Positions 8,662 to 17,972 of a DNA stretch of 64,000 nt are shown here, piece after piece. Numbering within the stretch: position 1 is the stretch's first letter; the number at the start of each line of letters is the position of its first letter. Under the pieces are notes generated by a model that searched no databases, was not told the DNA's origin, and saw only the letters and a program-made list of their open reading frames with translations. Position numbers and translations under genes: made by a program. Source of the stretch: an uncultured Clostridia bacterium (GTDB lineage: Bacteria > Bacillota > Clostridia > Christensenellales > Pumilibacteraceae); the NCBI GenBank assembly GCA_947089425.1, contig CAMUKG010000005.1, positions 1-64,000 of the forward strand, read 5' to 3'.

Positions 8662-9213
8662 TTATTTTTTCATTAGCTCTATTTTTTGCCCGTACTTTTT
8701 CTTGTAGTTTTCTATGCATGCGCTTATTATTTTGAGCGCTTCTTCTCGGTCCGCAACTTCGTTTACCGCCGTTTGCTTGTTTTCGAGCTGTTTGTACACC
8801 GAAAAGAAGTGGCGCATTTCATCGAATATATGCGCGGGTAATTCCGAAATATCCTTATAATTGTTGTAGGTGGGGTCGCTGTACGGTATGGCGATTATTT
8901 TTTCGTCGTTCGCGCCGTTGTCGAGCATGGTTATAACGCCTACGGGATAGCACCGAACCATGCTCAGCGGCTCCAAACTTTCGCTGCACAGCACAAGCAC
9001 GTCGAGCGGGTCGCCGTCGTCCGACAGAGTGCGGGGAATGAACCCGTAGTTGGCGGGATAGTGGGTTGACGTGTAGAGAATGCGGTCGAGAATCAAAAGC
9101 CCCGTCTCTTTGTCGAGTTCGTATTTTTGCTTATAGCCTTTCGGTATTTCTATAACGCCTATAAAATCTTCGGGGGATATTCTTTTCGGGTTGATGTCGT
9201 GCCAAACGTTCAT
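8662..9213 (-). CDS. ppa: inorganic pyrophosphatase, family I
   Basis: Hydrolyses pyrophosphate to phosphate in the cytoplasm, driving biosynthetic reactions. The protein has 183 residues. The family I signature DDGDPLDVLVL starts at Asp65, giving the metal-binding aspartates 66, 68 and 71. The substrate region YPANYGFIP is at 52-60 and KxxxExD-type lysines are near the N-terminus. AAGGAG lies upstream of the ATG. It is convergent with the DMT transporter and stands as a single gene. Confidence 0.94.
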   Translation of the reverse strand: MNVWHDINPKRISPEDFIGVIEIPKGYKQKYELDKETGLLILDRILYTSTHYPANYGFIPRTLSDDGDPLDVLVLCSESLEPLSMVRCYPVGVITMLDNGANDEKIIAIPYSDPTYNNYKDISELPAHIFDEMRHFFSVYKQLENKQTAVNEVADREEALKIISACIENYKKKYGQKIELMKK

Positions 9214-9307
9214 TTATGTAACTCCTTGTAAAATAATATTTTTTATCGGTTTGCGCATTCTATCTTTAAACGGAATGCGGAACGTTCTGTTTGGGGAGGT
9301 AAAAACA

Positions 9308-9442
9308 ATGTCTGAAAAAAAGACGGAAGACGTTTTAAAGTGTCCCGAATGTGACCCGTTCGGGAGCTATACGGGAGTTGTTACCGACGAATTCGGCTTT
9401 CCCGTTTTCGAAGAGCCCGTGCAAGACGCGGACGACTTATAG
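9308..9442 (+). CDS. small acidic protein with one CPEC motif
   Basis: A 44-residue protein that I do not recognise. A strong GGGGAGG lies 7 nt before the ATG, so translation is likely. It has an acidic composition and a single Cys-Pro-Glu-Cys at residues 12-15, half of a zinc ribbon, which could bind metal as a dimer or act as a redox pair. The frame is open upstream to 9191, but that part lacks a ribosome site. It lies alone between ppa (divergent) and cls (convergent). Confidence 0.65.
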   Translation: MSEKKTEDVLKCPECDPFGSYTGVVTDEFGFPVFEEPVQDADDL

Positions 9443-9449
9443 CCTGATT

Positions 9450-10982
9450 TCACATGAGCGGCGCGAACAACCTAAGCACGGAGCGTGCAAGTTTTGTGAG
9501 CGCCGTAACGTCGGTAGCTTCTTCATAGGTGATTTGCTTGCACTTGTCGAGCGTGTCGAGGTAGTCGTTTTTCACGTCGGCTATCGCGGGCACGCCGTAC
9601 ATAAACGCGCCGCATTCGTAATGCAGATAAAAAGAACGATAGTCGAGATTGCACGTTCCCACAAACGCGATGCTGTCGTCGCATACCGCGCTTTTGGCGT
9701 GAACGAAGCCGGGCAAATATTCGTAGATTTTAACTCCCGATTTGAGCAAAACGGGGTAGAACGAACGCGACATTATAAACACGAGCTTTTTGTCGGGAAT
9801 ATGCGGAAGAGTTATTCTCACGTCTACTCCGCTTTCGGCGGCAAGACAAAGCGCCGTTACGAACTCGTTGTCGGGCACAAGATAGGGTGTGTTTAAATAA
9901 ACGTATTTGTCGGCGTTGTGTATTATAGTCATTAGCCCTTTTTCTATGGGTTGAACGTTTTTTGCGGGGTCGGACGACACGGGTTGCACAAAGCCTTTGC
10001 ATTCTTTTTGCGGAAGCTTGGGCAAATATCCGTCGGCGGGCGAGCTTTCTTTTTCGAGAAATTGCCAAAAGTGCAAGAACATAACTGCAAACGATTGAGC
10101 CGCTTCGCCGTCTAATCTTACGGCGGTGTCTTTCCAGTGCCCGAATTTGTCGATTTCGTTAATGTATTCGTCGGCAAGGTTGGCGCCTCCCGTGTAGGCT
10201 ACCGAGCCGTCGATTACGGTTATTTTGCGGTGGGTGCGGTTGTTCATTCTAATGTTAAACGTGGGTTTTATTTTGTTGAAAACGTGAGTTTTCACACCCA
10301 TAGCGTTCAACTTTTTTGCGTATCCTGCGGGGAGAGTGAATAAGCAACCGATGTCGTCGTAAATAAGGCGAACGTCCACTCCTGCGGCGGCTTTGGCGCA
10401 CAGTATATCGAGTATGCCGTTCCAACATTTGCCGCGCTCTATTATAAAGTATTCCATAAAAATATAACGTTCGGCTTTTTCGAGGTCGGCTTTCATTGCG
10501 GCAACGAAGTCTTCTCCCAAAGGATAATAAGTAACGTCGGTGTCGCCGTAAAGAGGGTAGCCGCTTTGAGTAAACAAAAGTTCGCTGAGTTTTCGCGCAT
10601 CGTCGGTTAAAAGAGGCAAATTGCTTATTGTGCGTTCGCGCGCGTTTGAGTAGTATTCGCGGCTCTTTTTTTCGCTTTCTTCGAACCGTTTGCGCACCCG
10701 TCTTTTCAGTTTCGCCGTTCTGCCGAAGCTGATATACATCATTCCGCCGAAAAGCGGCACGAGAAGCAGGGGAATAACCCACGCAAGTTTATAGCCCGGA
10801 TTTGCGTCTTTGCCGAGAATAAAAAGACACACGAAAAGGCTTAATAAACTGAACGCGGCATATATCCACGCCGAAATCGAGGTGATAACGAGCAAAAGCA
10901 TGACGCTAAACGCTATTTGCAACAAAAAGAAAAAAGCGGTTACAACTATTTTATTCGTAATAATTTTGAAAAGTTTTCTCAT
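9450..10982 (-). CDS. cls: cardiolipin synthase
   Basis: A membrane enzyme of the phospholipase D superfamily that makes cardiolipin from phosphatidylglycerol. The 510 residues match the Bacillota ClsA type. Two or three N-terminal membrane helices (about residues 8-75) are followed by two HKD motifs, the first from His251 (HRKITVIDG) and the second from His428 (HAKSAVCDD), each followed by a GGAN or GTCN strand. There is no Shine-Dalgarno; the ATG lies 8 nt after a perfect -10 box, a near-leaderless start. Confidence 0.92.
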   Translation of the reverse strand: MRKLFKIITNKIVVTAFFFLLQIAFSVMLLLVITSISAWIYAAFSLLSLFVCLFILGKDANPGYKLAWVIPLLLVPLFGGMMYISFGRTAKLKRRVRKRFEESEKKSREYYSNARERTISNLPLLTDDARKLSELLFTQSGYPLYGDTDVTYYPLGEDFVAAMKADLEKAERYIFMEYFIIERGKCWNGILDILCAKAAAGVDVRLIYDDIGCLFTLPAGYAKKLNAMGVKTHVFNKIKPTFNIRMNNRTHRKITVIDGSVAYTGGANLADEYINEIDKFGHWKDTAVRLDGEAAQSFAVMFLHFWQFLEKESSPADGYLPKLPQKECKGFVQPVSSDPAKNVQPIEKGLMTIIHNADKYVYLNTPYLVPDNEFVTALCLAAESGVDVRITLPHIPDKKLVFIMSRSFYPVLLKSGVKIYEYLPGFVHAKSAVCDDSIAFVGTCNLDYRSFYLHYECGAFMYGVPAIADVKNDYLDTLDKCKQITYEEATDVTALTKLARSVLRLFAPLM

Positions 10983-10990
10983 TACAATAA

Positions 10991-11019
10991 ATTATAGCAC
11001 TGAAATCTTACAAAAGCAA
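10991..11019 (-). promoter_or_regulatory. promoter of cls, near-leaderless
   Basis: On the minus strand TTGCTT (11019-11014), a 17-nt spacer and a perfect TATAAT (10996-10991). Eight nucleotides (10990-10983) separate the -10 from the ATG. Confidence 0.72.
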
Positions 11020-11073
11020 GCTTATACGAAAACGACTCTTGTTTTTCGAAAATTAAATAGTTTTTCGAAATTG

Positions 11074-11102
11074 TTGCATATTTTGACGCAAAATGTTATA
11101 AT
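11074..11102 (+). promoter_or_regulatory. promoter of the small membrane protein gene, leaderless
   Basis: TTGCAT (11074-11079), a 17-nt spacer and a perfect TATAAT (11097-11102) are followed by six nucleotides and then the ATG at 11109, so the A of the ATG would be at or next to +1. Confidence 0.72.
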
Positions 11103-11108
11103 AGCGTT

Positions 11109-11456
11109 ATGAACAGAAACAAAGTAAGGCGTATTATTGCGATTATAGCGCTTGTGTTTATGGTTATAGCGTCGGTTACGTTAGTGATTGTGTTTATAAA
11201 TCCCGACTATTTGCACGGCGCTTTCGGCTATATTGCGCTCATATCTTTTTTGCTTGGAGTGGGATTTTTCGTTATTGTTAAATTTGTGCTCAAAGAGGAA
11301 ACCGCCGCGCCTCAGTATTTGCCCGCGCCCGACGACGAAGAAGATAATGCCGCCGAAAAGGCGAACGACGGGCAAGAAAACGACGAAAACTCCGATTCGC
11401 AAGACGACGAAAAAGACACGACCGAAACTCAACCAGAAAAAAATTCGGCGGAGTGA
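11109..11456 (+). CDS. small membrane protein with acidic tail, unknown function
   Basis: 115 residues, not recognised. A short basic N-terminus (MNRNKVRR) leads into two membrane helices (about residues 9-30 and 38-60), then a proline-containing linker and a 50-residue tail very rich in Asp, Glu, Asn and Gln. The topology suggests both ends in the cytoplasm. It has no ribosome site and the start codon sits 6 nt after the -10, the clearest leaderless arrangement in the window. It is convergent, one base apart, with the next gene. Confidence 0.65.
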   Translation: MNRNKVRRIIAIIALVFMVIASVTLVIVFINPDYLHGAFGYIALISFLLGVGFFVIVKFVLKEETAAPQYLPAPDDEEDNAAEKANDGQENDENSDSQDDEKDTTETQPEKNSAE

Positions 11457-11457
11457 G

Positions 11458-12237
11458 TTACTTTCGTTTTACTTTGCGTTTTCTCTCGTAAGGGCGAAAG
11501 CGGCAAAAAGCGGCAAGCACTACCGAAATCGACGCTATTATAACGTATAGCCCCGAATACGGCACAAACCTTGCCCACAGCAAGAGCACGATTGCCGAAA
11601 AGAGAAATTTTCTCGCGTTTTGCTTTTTCAGCGCGCCCGCCGCAAGTTCGCCGAATTTTCGTTTTTTCGGCTCTAACTTCATTGTTTCGGTGGGGGCGCA
11701 ACCGAGCTTAGAGAAAAAGTCGTACACTTTTTCGAAGTCCCAAATTTCCGCCGTAGGCTCGGATAGAAGACTTGCCGTTTCGGCGGCGTCCGTTTCCGCC
11801 CCGTATGCCGAAAGAATAACGAGCTTTTTCGCGCCGAGTTTTGCGGCGGCGGAATAACGCTCGGCAAGAGTTGCGGCTCCTATTTTTTCGGGTACGAGAC
11901 GCACGGAAAAAGCTGTTTTGCCAGCAAAAACAAATCCGTTTTTCTCCGACGGAATAGCGCGGTTGGAAATAGCTCGCACCGTGAACGCCTGAGCGTATTC
12001 GGGAGGCGAAAACAAAAACTTGTTCATAAGCTCGCCGAGTTTTCGCTTTTTGACTTTCGGCGCTTTGCGTTTTTCGGCAAGTCGCCCCGTAAAAAAAGCG
12101 AGAGCGACCGCCGCAGTAAGCGACGAAAGAATTATTACAGAAGTTTTGCGAGTGAAATAGCCCGCAATTACCGAGCAAAGCAAAAACAGCGCCGCTACGG
12201 TCAGCACCGTGTCGATTACGGTTGAAATTTTTTTCAT
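11458..12237 (-). CDS. membrane protein of unknown function
   Basis: 259 residues, not recognised. Two N-terminal membrane helices (about 8-29 and 33-50), a soluble alpha/beta centre (about 70-190, strands FTVRAISN, KKLVILSAYG and TAEIWDFEKVYDFF) and two C-terminal helices (about 210-245), ending in a basic tail. The centre has the rough pattern of a restriction-endonuclease-like or Rossmann fold, but I see no catalytic motif. A possible GATAAT -10 (12249-12244) lies 6 nt before the ATG and there is no Shine-Dalgarno, so this may be another leaderless start. Confidence 0.6.
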   Translation of the reverse strand: MKKISTVIDTVLTVAALFLLCSVIAGYFTRKTSVIILSSLTAAVALAFFTGRLAEKRKAPKVKKRKLGELMNKFLFSPPEYAQAFTVRAISNRAIPSEKNGFVFAGKTAFSVRLVPEKIGAATLAERYSAAAKLGAKKLVILSAYGAETDAAETASLLSEPTAEIWDFEKVYDFFSKLGCAPTETMKLEPKKRKFGELAAGALKKQNARKFLFSAIVLLLWARFVPYSGLYVIIASISVVLAAFCRFRPYERKRKVKRK

Positions 12238-12323
12238 AGCATAATTATCGACAGGGCAGGCGGGTTTTAAACAAAGCGGGCTTGAATATAAACTGCTCTG
12301 CTAAGGAAAAGGTTCAAAAAAAT

Positions 12324-13328
12324 ATGCAAACGTTGATTCTCGACTCCAAAGAAGAAAATATCGCGAAATGCGCCCGATATATCGCGCGCGGCGGAGTGGT
12401 GGCGTTTCCCACCGAAACGGTTTACGGACTCGGCGCCGACGCGTTTAACGCCGACGCGGTAAAAGAAATTTTCCGCGTCAAAGGGCGCCCGTCCGACAAT
12501 CCGCTCATAGTTCACGTTTGTTCCGCTCGCGGCATACGCGAAGTTGCCGAAAACATTTCTCCGCTTGCCGAAAAGCTCATTTCCGAATTTATGCCGGGCG
12601 CTCTTACGCTCGTACTTAAAAAGAAAAAGGGATTGCCGGATTGCGTTACGGCGGGGCTCGATACCGTTGGGGTGCGAATGCCGAGCAATTCCGTTTGCCG
12701 CGAGTTTTTGCGCGCATGCGGCGTTCCGATTTGTGCGCCGAGCGCCAACACGAGCACAAAGCCGTCGCCCACTTGCGCGCAACATGTGTACGACGATTTA
12801 TACGGCAAAATTCCGTATGTGCTTGACGGCGGCGAGTGTGAAATCGGACTCGAATCAACTATTTTGGACGTTAGCGGCGCGGCTCCGCGATTGCTTAGAG
12901 CGGGCGGAATATCCAAAGAAGCGCTCGAAAAGGCGTGCGGGTGCAGTATAGAGGTTGTTGCGGGAAACACTGTGGCGCTTTGTCCCGGAATGAAATATAA
13001 GCACTATTCGCCAAAAGCGGAAGTGTTGTTCTCGGCTTATTACGGCGGAATGAGCGAGCGAATAGCCGAAGTGTACGACACCCTCGTTTTGTCGGGTAAG
13101 CGTCCCGTAATTTTGTGCGCCGACTTCAACGCCGAAAAATACGGCGAAAGAAAAATGTATAAAATGGGCGCCGACTATCGCGCTTACGCCCGTTTGCTGT
13201 TCGCTTCTTTGCGTAGAGCGGACGCCGAAAATTACGACACCGTGCTTGCCGAAGGGGTGCCGAGCGACGGAATAGGCGCCGCAATAATAAACCGTTTGGT
13301 TAAATCGAGCGGCGGCAAAATAATTTAA
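12324..13328 (+). CDS. tsaC: L-threonylcarbamoyladenylate synthase (Sua5/YwlC)
   Basis: Makes threonylcarbamoyl-AMP from threonine, bicarbonate and ATP for the t6A modification of tRNAs reading ANN codons. The 334 residues match the long Sua5 type: a YrdC domain (PTETVYGLGADA, KGRPSDNPLIVHV, PSANTSTKPSPT) and a C-terminal Sua5 domain from about residue 225 (GMKYKHYSPKAE). The ATG at 12324 is used; the frame is open 14 codons upstream but the family begins here. It is followed by ywlE and rpiB, the same order as ywlC-ywlE-ywlF in Bacillus subtilis. Confidence 0.93.
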   Translation: MQTLILDSKEENIAKCARYIARGGVVAFPTETVYGLGADAFNADAVKEIFRVKGRPSDNPLIVHVCSARGIREVAENISPLAEKLISEFMPGALTLVLKKKKGLPDCVTAGLDTVGVRMPSNSVCREFLRACGVPICAPSANTSTKPSPTCAQHVYDDLYGKIPYVLDGGECEIGLESTILDVSGAAPRLLRAGGISKEALEKACGCSIEVVAGNTVALCPGMKYKHYSPKAEVLFSAYYGGMSERIAEVYDTLVLSGKRPVILCADFNAEKYGERKMYKMGADYRAYARLLFASLRRADAENYDTVLAEGVPSDGIGAAIINRLVKSSGGKII

Positions 13329-13359
13329 GTTGACTAAATAGGGAGGTTTTGTTACAGCT

Positions 13360-13836
13360 ATGGCAAAGAAAAAAGCGGCGGCGCCGAAGAAAAAAATAGT
13401 CTTCGTGTGCACGGGCAACACTTGCCGCAGTCCGATGGCGGAATTCCTTTTTCGATATATTTTGAGTAAAAAGCGCAAACTTTCTTTATATGACGTTTCG
13501 AGCGCTGGGCTTGCCGCCGAAGAAGGAGCGCCCATGACCGAGAACGCTGTGCTTGCGCTCAAAAAACTCGGCGTATCCGTGCGAAAAAAACACGTTTCGA
13601 AGCAACTTACGAGGGCGGAGGCGAGCGAAGCAGATTTAATAGTTTGCATGACGGCGTCGCATGCGGCTTCGCTTCGCGAGTTCGGTTCCAAAGTTAAGTC
13701 GGTGGGCGAACTCACGGGAGGGCACGACGTGCCCGACCCTTACGGCGGCGATTTAAACGTCTATCTTAAAACGGCTGAATATCTTATGTATGCGTGCGAA
13801 GACGTGTTTGCCGCCGCTCAATCTTTGAGCATTTAG
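13360..13836 (+). CDS. ywlE: low-molecular-weight phosphatase, probable protein-arginine phosphatase
   Basis: 158 residues with the LMW phosphatase P-loop CTGNTCRS (Cys17 to Ser24) and the general acid Asp126 in DPYGG. The residue after Asn in the loop is Thr21. In B. subtilis YwlE a threonine here selects phospho-arginine, while tyrosine phosphatases carry a bulky aliphatic residue. With the tsaC-ywlE-rpiB order this points to removal of McsB-type arginine marks; McsB itself is not in the window. GGGAGG lies upstream of the ATG. Tyrosine phosphatase activity cannot be excluded. Confidence 0.85.
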   Translation: MAKKKAAAPKKKIVFVCTGNTCRSPMAEFLFRYILSKKRKLSLYDVSSAGLAAEEGAPMTENAVLALKKLGVSVRKKHVSKQLTRAEASEADLIVCMTASHAASLREFGSKVKSVGELTGGHDVPDPYGGDLNVYLKTAEYLMYACEDVFAAAQSLSI

Positions 13837-13889
13837 AAGTGACGCGAAATCGAATTTGCAAAATTTCACATAAAAAGGTTGTTAAAATC

Positions 13890-13918
13890 TTGCAAAACTT
13901 TACCGAATATGATACAAT
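13890..13918 (+). promoter_or_regulatory. promoter upstream of rpiB and the V-ATPase operon
   Basis: TTGCAA (13890-13895), a 17-nt spacer and TACAAT (13913-13918) lie in the 122-nt gap before rpiB. Because rpiB and the ATPase genes are closely spaced, this may drive the whole cluster. Confidence 0.65.
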
Positions 13919-13958
13919 TTAACTATGCATTAGTTGTAAAGGAGCATGTTTTAAGCGT

Positions 13959-14402
13959 ATGATAGCCATAGGGTGCGACCACGCGGCGCTCGAACTTAAA
14001 AAAAGCATTATAGCTCATATCGAGTCATGCGGCTTCGAAGTTAAAGACTTCGGCTGTTTTACGAGCGAGGCTGTTGATTATCCCGTGTATGCGCGCAAGG
14101 TTTCTCAAGCGGTGGCAAGCGGCGAGTGCGAAAAGGGCATACTAATTTGCGGCACGGGAATAGGAATGAGTATAGCCGCCAATAAAGTTGAAGGCATTCG
14201 TTGCGCGCTGTGCGGCGACACGTTTTCGGCGAGAGCCACGCGCCAACATAACGACGCGAATATTCTCGCGCTCGGCGAGAGAGTTGTGGGCAAAGGGCTT
14301 GCGCTCGATATAGTTGATGTGTTTTTGAACACAGAGTTTTCGGGCGAAGAGCGGCACGTGCGCAGAATAGCGCTGATTGAGCCGAAAGAGAGCAAAAACT
14401 AA
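13959..14402 (+). CDS. rpiB: ribose-5-phosphate isomerase B
   Basis: Interconverts ribose-5-phosphate and ribulose-5-phosphate, or related aldose phosphates, in the cytoplasm. 147 residues of the RpiB/LacAB family. The N-terminal motif is IAIGCDHAALELK, the active-site loop is CGTGIGMSIAANK with Cys64 as base, and His97 lies in RQHNDAN; these match E. coli RpiB Cys66 and His99. AAAGGAG lies 13 nt before the ATG, a long spacing. The start of the V-ATPase operon follows 33 nt later. Confidence 0.92.
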   Translation: MIAIGCDHAALELKKSIIAHIESCGFEVKDFGCFTSEAVDYPVYARKVSQAVASGECEKGILICGTGIGMSIAANKVEGIRCALCGDTFSARATRQHNDANILALGERVVGKGLALDIVDVFLNTEFSGEERHVRRIALIEPKESKN

Positions 14403-14435
14403 GCTTCGTTTTATGGCAGGGGAATAGGTTAGAAA

Positions 14436-14756
14436 ATGATAGAAGAAGTTCTGAACGAAATAAATGCCGCCGAAGAAAAGGCGGCGCAAATACTTGCCGA
14501 CGCAAGGCAGTCGGCGAGAGATATAGCGCTCTCGGTAGTTTCCGAGTCGGAAGCGGTGAGAGCGGAATTTGCCGAAGAAACCAAGCGCTTAACCAAACGA
14601 ATTATAGAAGAGGCGCAAGCTTTGGCAACTCGCGAAGCCGCAGCTTCGGCGAAAGAAGCGGAACTCGCGGCGCAAGCTCTTGTGAGAGGCGCCGAAAAAA
14701 ACGTCCGTTCGGTAGGCGAGTGGCTTGCGGATAAGCTTATAAAAGGCAAGGCGTAG
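14436..14756 (+). CDS. V-type ATPase subunit G/H (peripheral stalk)
   Basis: 106 residues, almost entirely a charged alanine-rich coiled coil (residues 1-95), as in the AhaH/NtpF stalk subunit that pairs with subunit E to hold the catalytic head still. It is the first gene of a nine-gene cluster in the order H-I-K-E-C-F-A-B-D. The identification rests on coiled coil, length and position, because this subunit is poorly conserved. Confidence 0.8.
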   Translation: MIEEVLNEINAAEEKAAQILADARQSARDIALSVVSESEAVRAEFAEETKRLTKRIIEEAQALATREAAASAKEAELAAQALVRGAEKNVRSVGEWLADKLIKGKA

Positions 14757-14764
14757 GCGGGAAT

Positions 14765-16741
14765 ATGGCTATCGCTAAAATGAGCCGATTGCGTCTTGTG
14801 GGACTCAAATCGGATAAAAACAGAATAATGAACGAGCTTGTGCGAAGCGGCTCGTTCGAGGCTGCTTCGGCTACGGTAAGCGGCGAAACGCCGCTCGACC
14901 GCACTCACCTCGACAGAGTTCTTGCTCGGCAAGCAAAAGTCTCTTTTGCGGTGAATTATTTGTCTTCGTGCGCCGACGAATACCTTTCGTTAAAAAAGGC
15001 GAACGATTCGGCTGTTAAAAAAGGAAAGGCGGAACCTATCGAGTCGGCGCCGGTAGAGAAGAAAAAGCAAAGCGGCAGGCAAATTATAGGGTACGACGAT
15101 TTTTACGACGTTGCCGCGAAAGAATACGAACTCGCAGCGGTTTGCGACGAACTGGAAAAATTGAATTTCGCTCGACTCGAATATAAGTCGCAGCTTCAAA
15201 AAAATCGCAATAGGTTGCGCGGCGTAACTCCTTACGTGGGATTCCCGCTCAAACTGTCGGCAATTTCGGACGGCGCTAATGTGTCGGTACTTTTGGCATA
15301 TTCTTCGTCGCCTTTTGTTCCCGATTTCGGAGACACTGCGCTTTTTTGCGAGACTTATCCTTCCGCGTCGGGTACGCTTTTGGGAATAGTGTGCAGAGTA
15401 TGCGATAAAGAAAAGGTCTCGGCTGTGCTCGCGGGAGCAAAATACGCGTTGTGCCCGTTGCGCGACGATTGCACGGCGTCACAGCTAAGCGAATCGATTA
15501 AAGCGGAGATTAAAGAGGCGGAAGAAAAGGACGTTGCCGCTCTTTATCGCGCGCTCGACTATTACAAGTATCTTGCCGATTTAAAAGTTTTGTACGACGT
15601 CATGGGGCAAGACGTGGAAAAGTCGGAAGCGGAGCTCGAATTCGTGTCTACGGCGAACACTTTCGTTGCCGAAGGTTGGCTTCCGAGCGAGCGTGCCGAA
15701 AAGGTTATAGGGCGAATAAAGAGCAAAACCGAAAAAATTATAGCGGAGCTTTCGGAGCCCGAAGAGGGCGACACTCCGCCCACTCTTGTGGTGAGCAAAA
15801 AAATAGTCGAGCCGTATGAAGACATAACGAATATGTACAGCGTGCCCGCTTATCGCGAAATAGACCCCAACCCGTTTATGGCTGTGTTCTTCTTTCTGTT
15901 TTTCGGTATAATGATTGGCGACGCGGGTTACGGGCTTGTGCTGAGCGTAGGCGGACTTATAATTTTGAAATGCGTGCGTCTTGAAAAGGGCACGGCGCGC
16001 ATGATTGCACTGTTTGCTATGGGCGGCATATCCGCCGTAGTGTGGGGGCTGTTGTTCGGCGGAGTGTTTGCCATAAGCGCAATTCCCGCGCTGTGGTTTA
16101 ACCCTATGGAAGAGCCCTTAATGATGCTCGGGGTGTCAATCGCGCTCGGCGCCGTTCAACTCCTTGCGGGTTACGCTCTTCATTCGGCTAAAATGTTTCG
16201 CGACGGAAAACCGCTCGACGCGATTTTCGACAGTTTGTTTATTTTCGTTCTGTTCGGCGGTCTTGCCTGCATAGCGCTTGATATGCTTCTTAAACCGAAG
16301 GCGCCGCTAATCACGGTAGGGCTTGCTCTTATCATAGTTTCGCTTGTCGGAATTTTGTGCACGGCGGGGCGGCATAATAAGGGTGTGCTTTCCAAAATAA
16401 TGGGCGGCTTTTCGGGACTTTACGGGCTTGTGAACCTGCTTAGCGATTTACTTAGCTACGCCCGCCTTTTCGGGCTCGGACTTGCGAGCGGCGCGATAGG
16501 GCTTGCTTTCAACACGCTCGGCAGTCTGTTTTTCACCATGCCCGTTCCCGTGTTGGGATACGTTATAGGGTTTATAATTTTAATACCGTTGCACGCGTTC
16601 AATTTGGGAATAGGGGTGCTCGGCGCCTACGTTCACAACGCGCGTTTGCAATTTTTGGAGTTTTACGGAAAGTTCTACGAGGGAGACGGACGAATGTTCA
16701 GCCCGATGGGAGAAAAAACAAAATACGTTCGGTTCGGCTAA
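14765..16741 (+). CDS. ntpI: V-type ATP synthase subunit I
   Basis: The stator membrane subunit (a-subunit equivalent) that lines the ion half-channels. The 658 residues match NtpI. The N-terminal half is a long soluble coiled region (to about residue 365). The C-terminal half has about eight membrane helices, including the conserved stretch FFLFFGIMIGDAGYGL and the helix LSYARLFGLGLASGA, which contains the essential arginine as Arg567. It starts 8 nt after subunit H. The second-last helix region PLHAFNLGIGVLGAYVH is also typical. Confidence 0.94.
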   Translation: MAIAKMSRLRLVGLKSDKNRIMNELVRSGSFEAASATVSGETPLDRTHLDRVLARQAKVSFAVNYLSSCADEYLSLKKANDSAVKKGKAEPIESAPVEKKKQSGRQIIGYDDFYDVAAKEYELAAVCDELEKLNFARLEYKSQLQKNRNRLRGVTPYVGFPLKLSAISDGANVSVLLAYSSSPFVPDFGDTALFCETYPSASGTLLGIVCRVCDKEKVSAVLAGAKYALCPLRDDCTASQLSESIKAEIKEAEEKDVAALYRALDYYKYLADLKVLYDVMGQDVEKSEAELEFVSTANTFVAEGWLPSERAEKVIGRIKSKTEKIIAELSEPEEGDTPPTLVVSKKIVEPYEDITNMYSVPAYREIDPNPFMAVFFFLFFGIMIGDAGYGLVLSVGGLIILKCVRLEKGTARMIALFAMGGISAVVWGLLFGGVFAISAIPALWFNPMEEPLMMLGVSIALGAVQLLAGYALHSAKMFRDGKPLDAIFDSLFIFVLFGGLACIALDMLLKPKAPLITVGLALIIVSLVGILCTAGRHNKGVLSKIMGGFSGLYGLVNLLSDLLSYARLFGLGLASGAIGLAFNTLGSLFFTMPVPVLGYVIGFIILIPLHAFNLGIGVLGAYVHNARLQFLEFYGKFYEGDGRMFSPMGEKTKYVRFG

Positions 16742-16775
16742 AACGCGGTTTAATTTCGGCACTCGTGTCGGTTAA

Positions 16776-17294
<519 letters not shown>

Positions 17295-17381
17295 TTTGTG
17301 GAAAAGCGTTGATTTTTGCATAGCGGCAAAGATAAATTTTTTGTCGCGGCGTTTTGCGCTTTTGTTCGAGAGGTAAATGGA

Positions 17382-17963
17382 ATGGAAGGTAAAGAAGCTA
17401 TTATAGCGGAAATTATAGGCAAAGCGGAGCGAGCGGCGGCGGGACTCATTTCCGACGCGGAAGCCGAACGCGACTTGGCGCTTGAAAAGGTGCGGGCGGA
17501 AGAATCTCGAAAAAGAGAGGAAGCGCTCAATGCGGCGCGCGTTTCCGCCGACGAAATTATAGCTCGCGGAAAAACGCTGTCAAGCCTCGAAGCGCGCAAA
17601 ACGGAACTTGCGGCAAAACAGAAAGTTCTCGACATGGCATTCGAAGAAGCCGCCAAAAAAATTCTGAATATGACCGACCATATTTACCGCGAGTTTATAG
17701 GCGAACTTATAGAGAAATACGCCGAAGACGGCGACAGCGTAATAGTTGCCGAACGCGACGCAAAGCGGTTGCATGCCGAATGGCTTGCTTCGCTCGGCAA
17801 CAAATGCGGCAAAAGCCTTTCGCTTTCTTCTCGAACTCACGGAGGAAAGGGCGGAGTTATTTTGTCGGGCAAAACGAGCGACAAAAATTTTACGCTCGAA
17901 ACTATGTTTGCTTCGCTTCGCGACACGGCGCTCACGAGCGCGGCGAAACGGCTTTTCAAATAA
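17382..17963 (+). CDS. ntpE: V-type ATP synthase subunit E (peripheral stalk)
   Basis: 193 residues from the ATG at 17382, preceded by GAGAGG; the open frame before it (from 17316) does not fit the family. Residues 1-110 are a charged coiled coil that pairs with subunit H, and the rest is the compact head (IVAERDAKRL, GGVILSGKTSDKNFTLETMFASLRD) that binds the top of the catalytic hexamer. The pattern GG[VI]-x9-N-x6-R-x5 near the end is characteristic of subunit E. Confidence 0.9.
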   Translation: MEGKEAIIAEIIGKAERAAAGLISDAEAERDLALEKVRAEESRKREEALNAARVSADEIIARGKTLSSLEARKTELAAKQKVLDMAFEEAAKKILNMTDHIYREFIGELIEKYAEDGDSVIVAERDAKRLHAEWLASLGNKCGKSLSLSSRTHGGKGGVILSGKTSDKNFTLETMFASLRDTALTSAAKRLFK

Positions 17964-17972
17964 GGATAGAAA

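Noticed and set aside
13939..13958. A mini-ORF ATG-TTT-TAA after AAAGGAG before rpiB
   Set aside because: The spacing between AAAGGAG and this ATG is one base, too short for initiation; the sequence serves rpiB with a long spacing.
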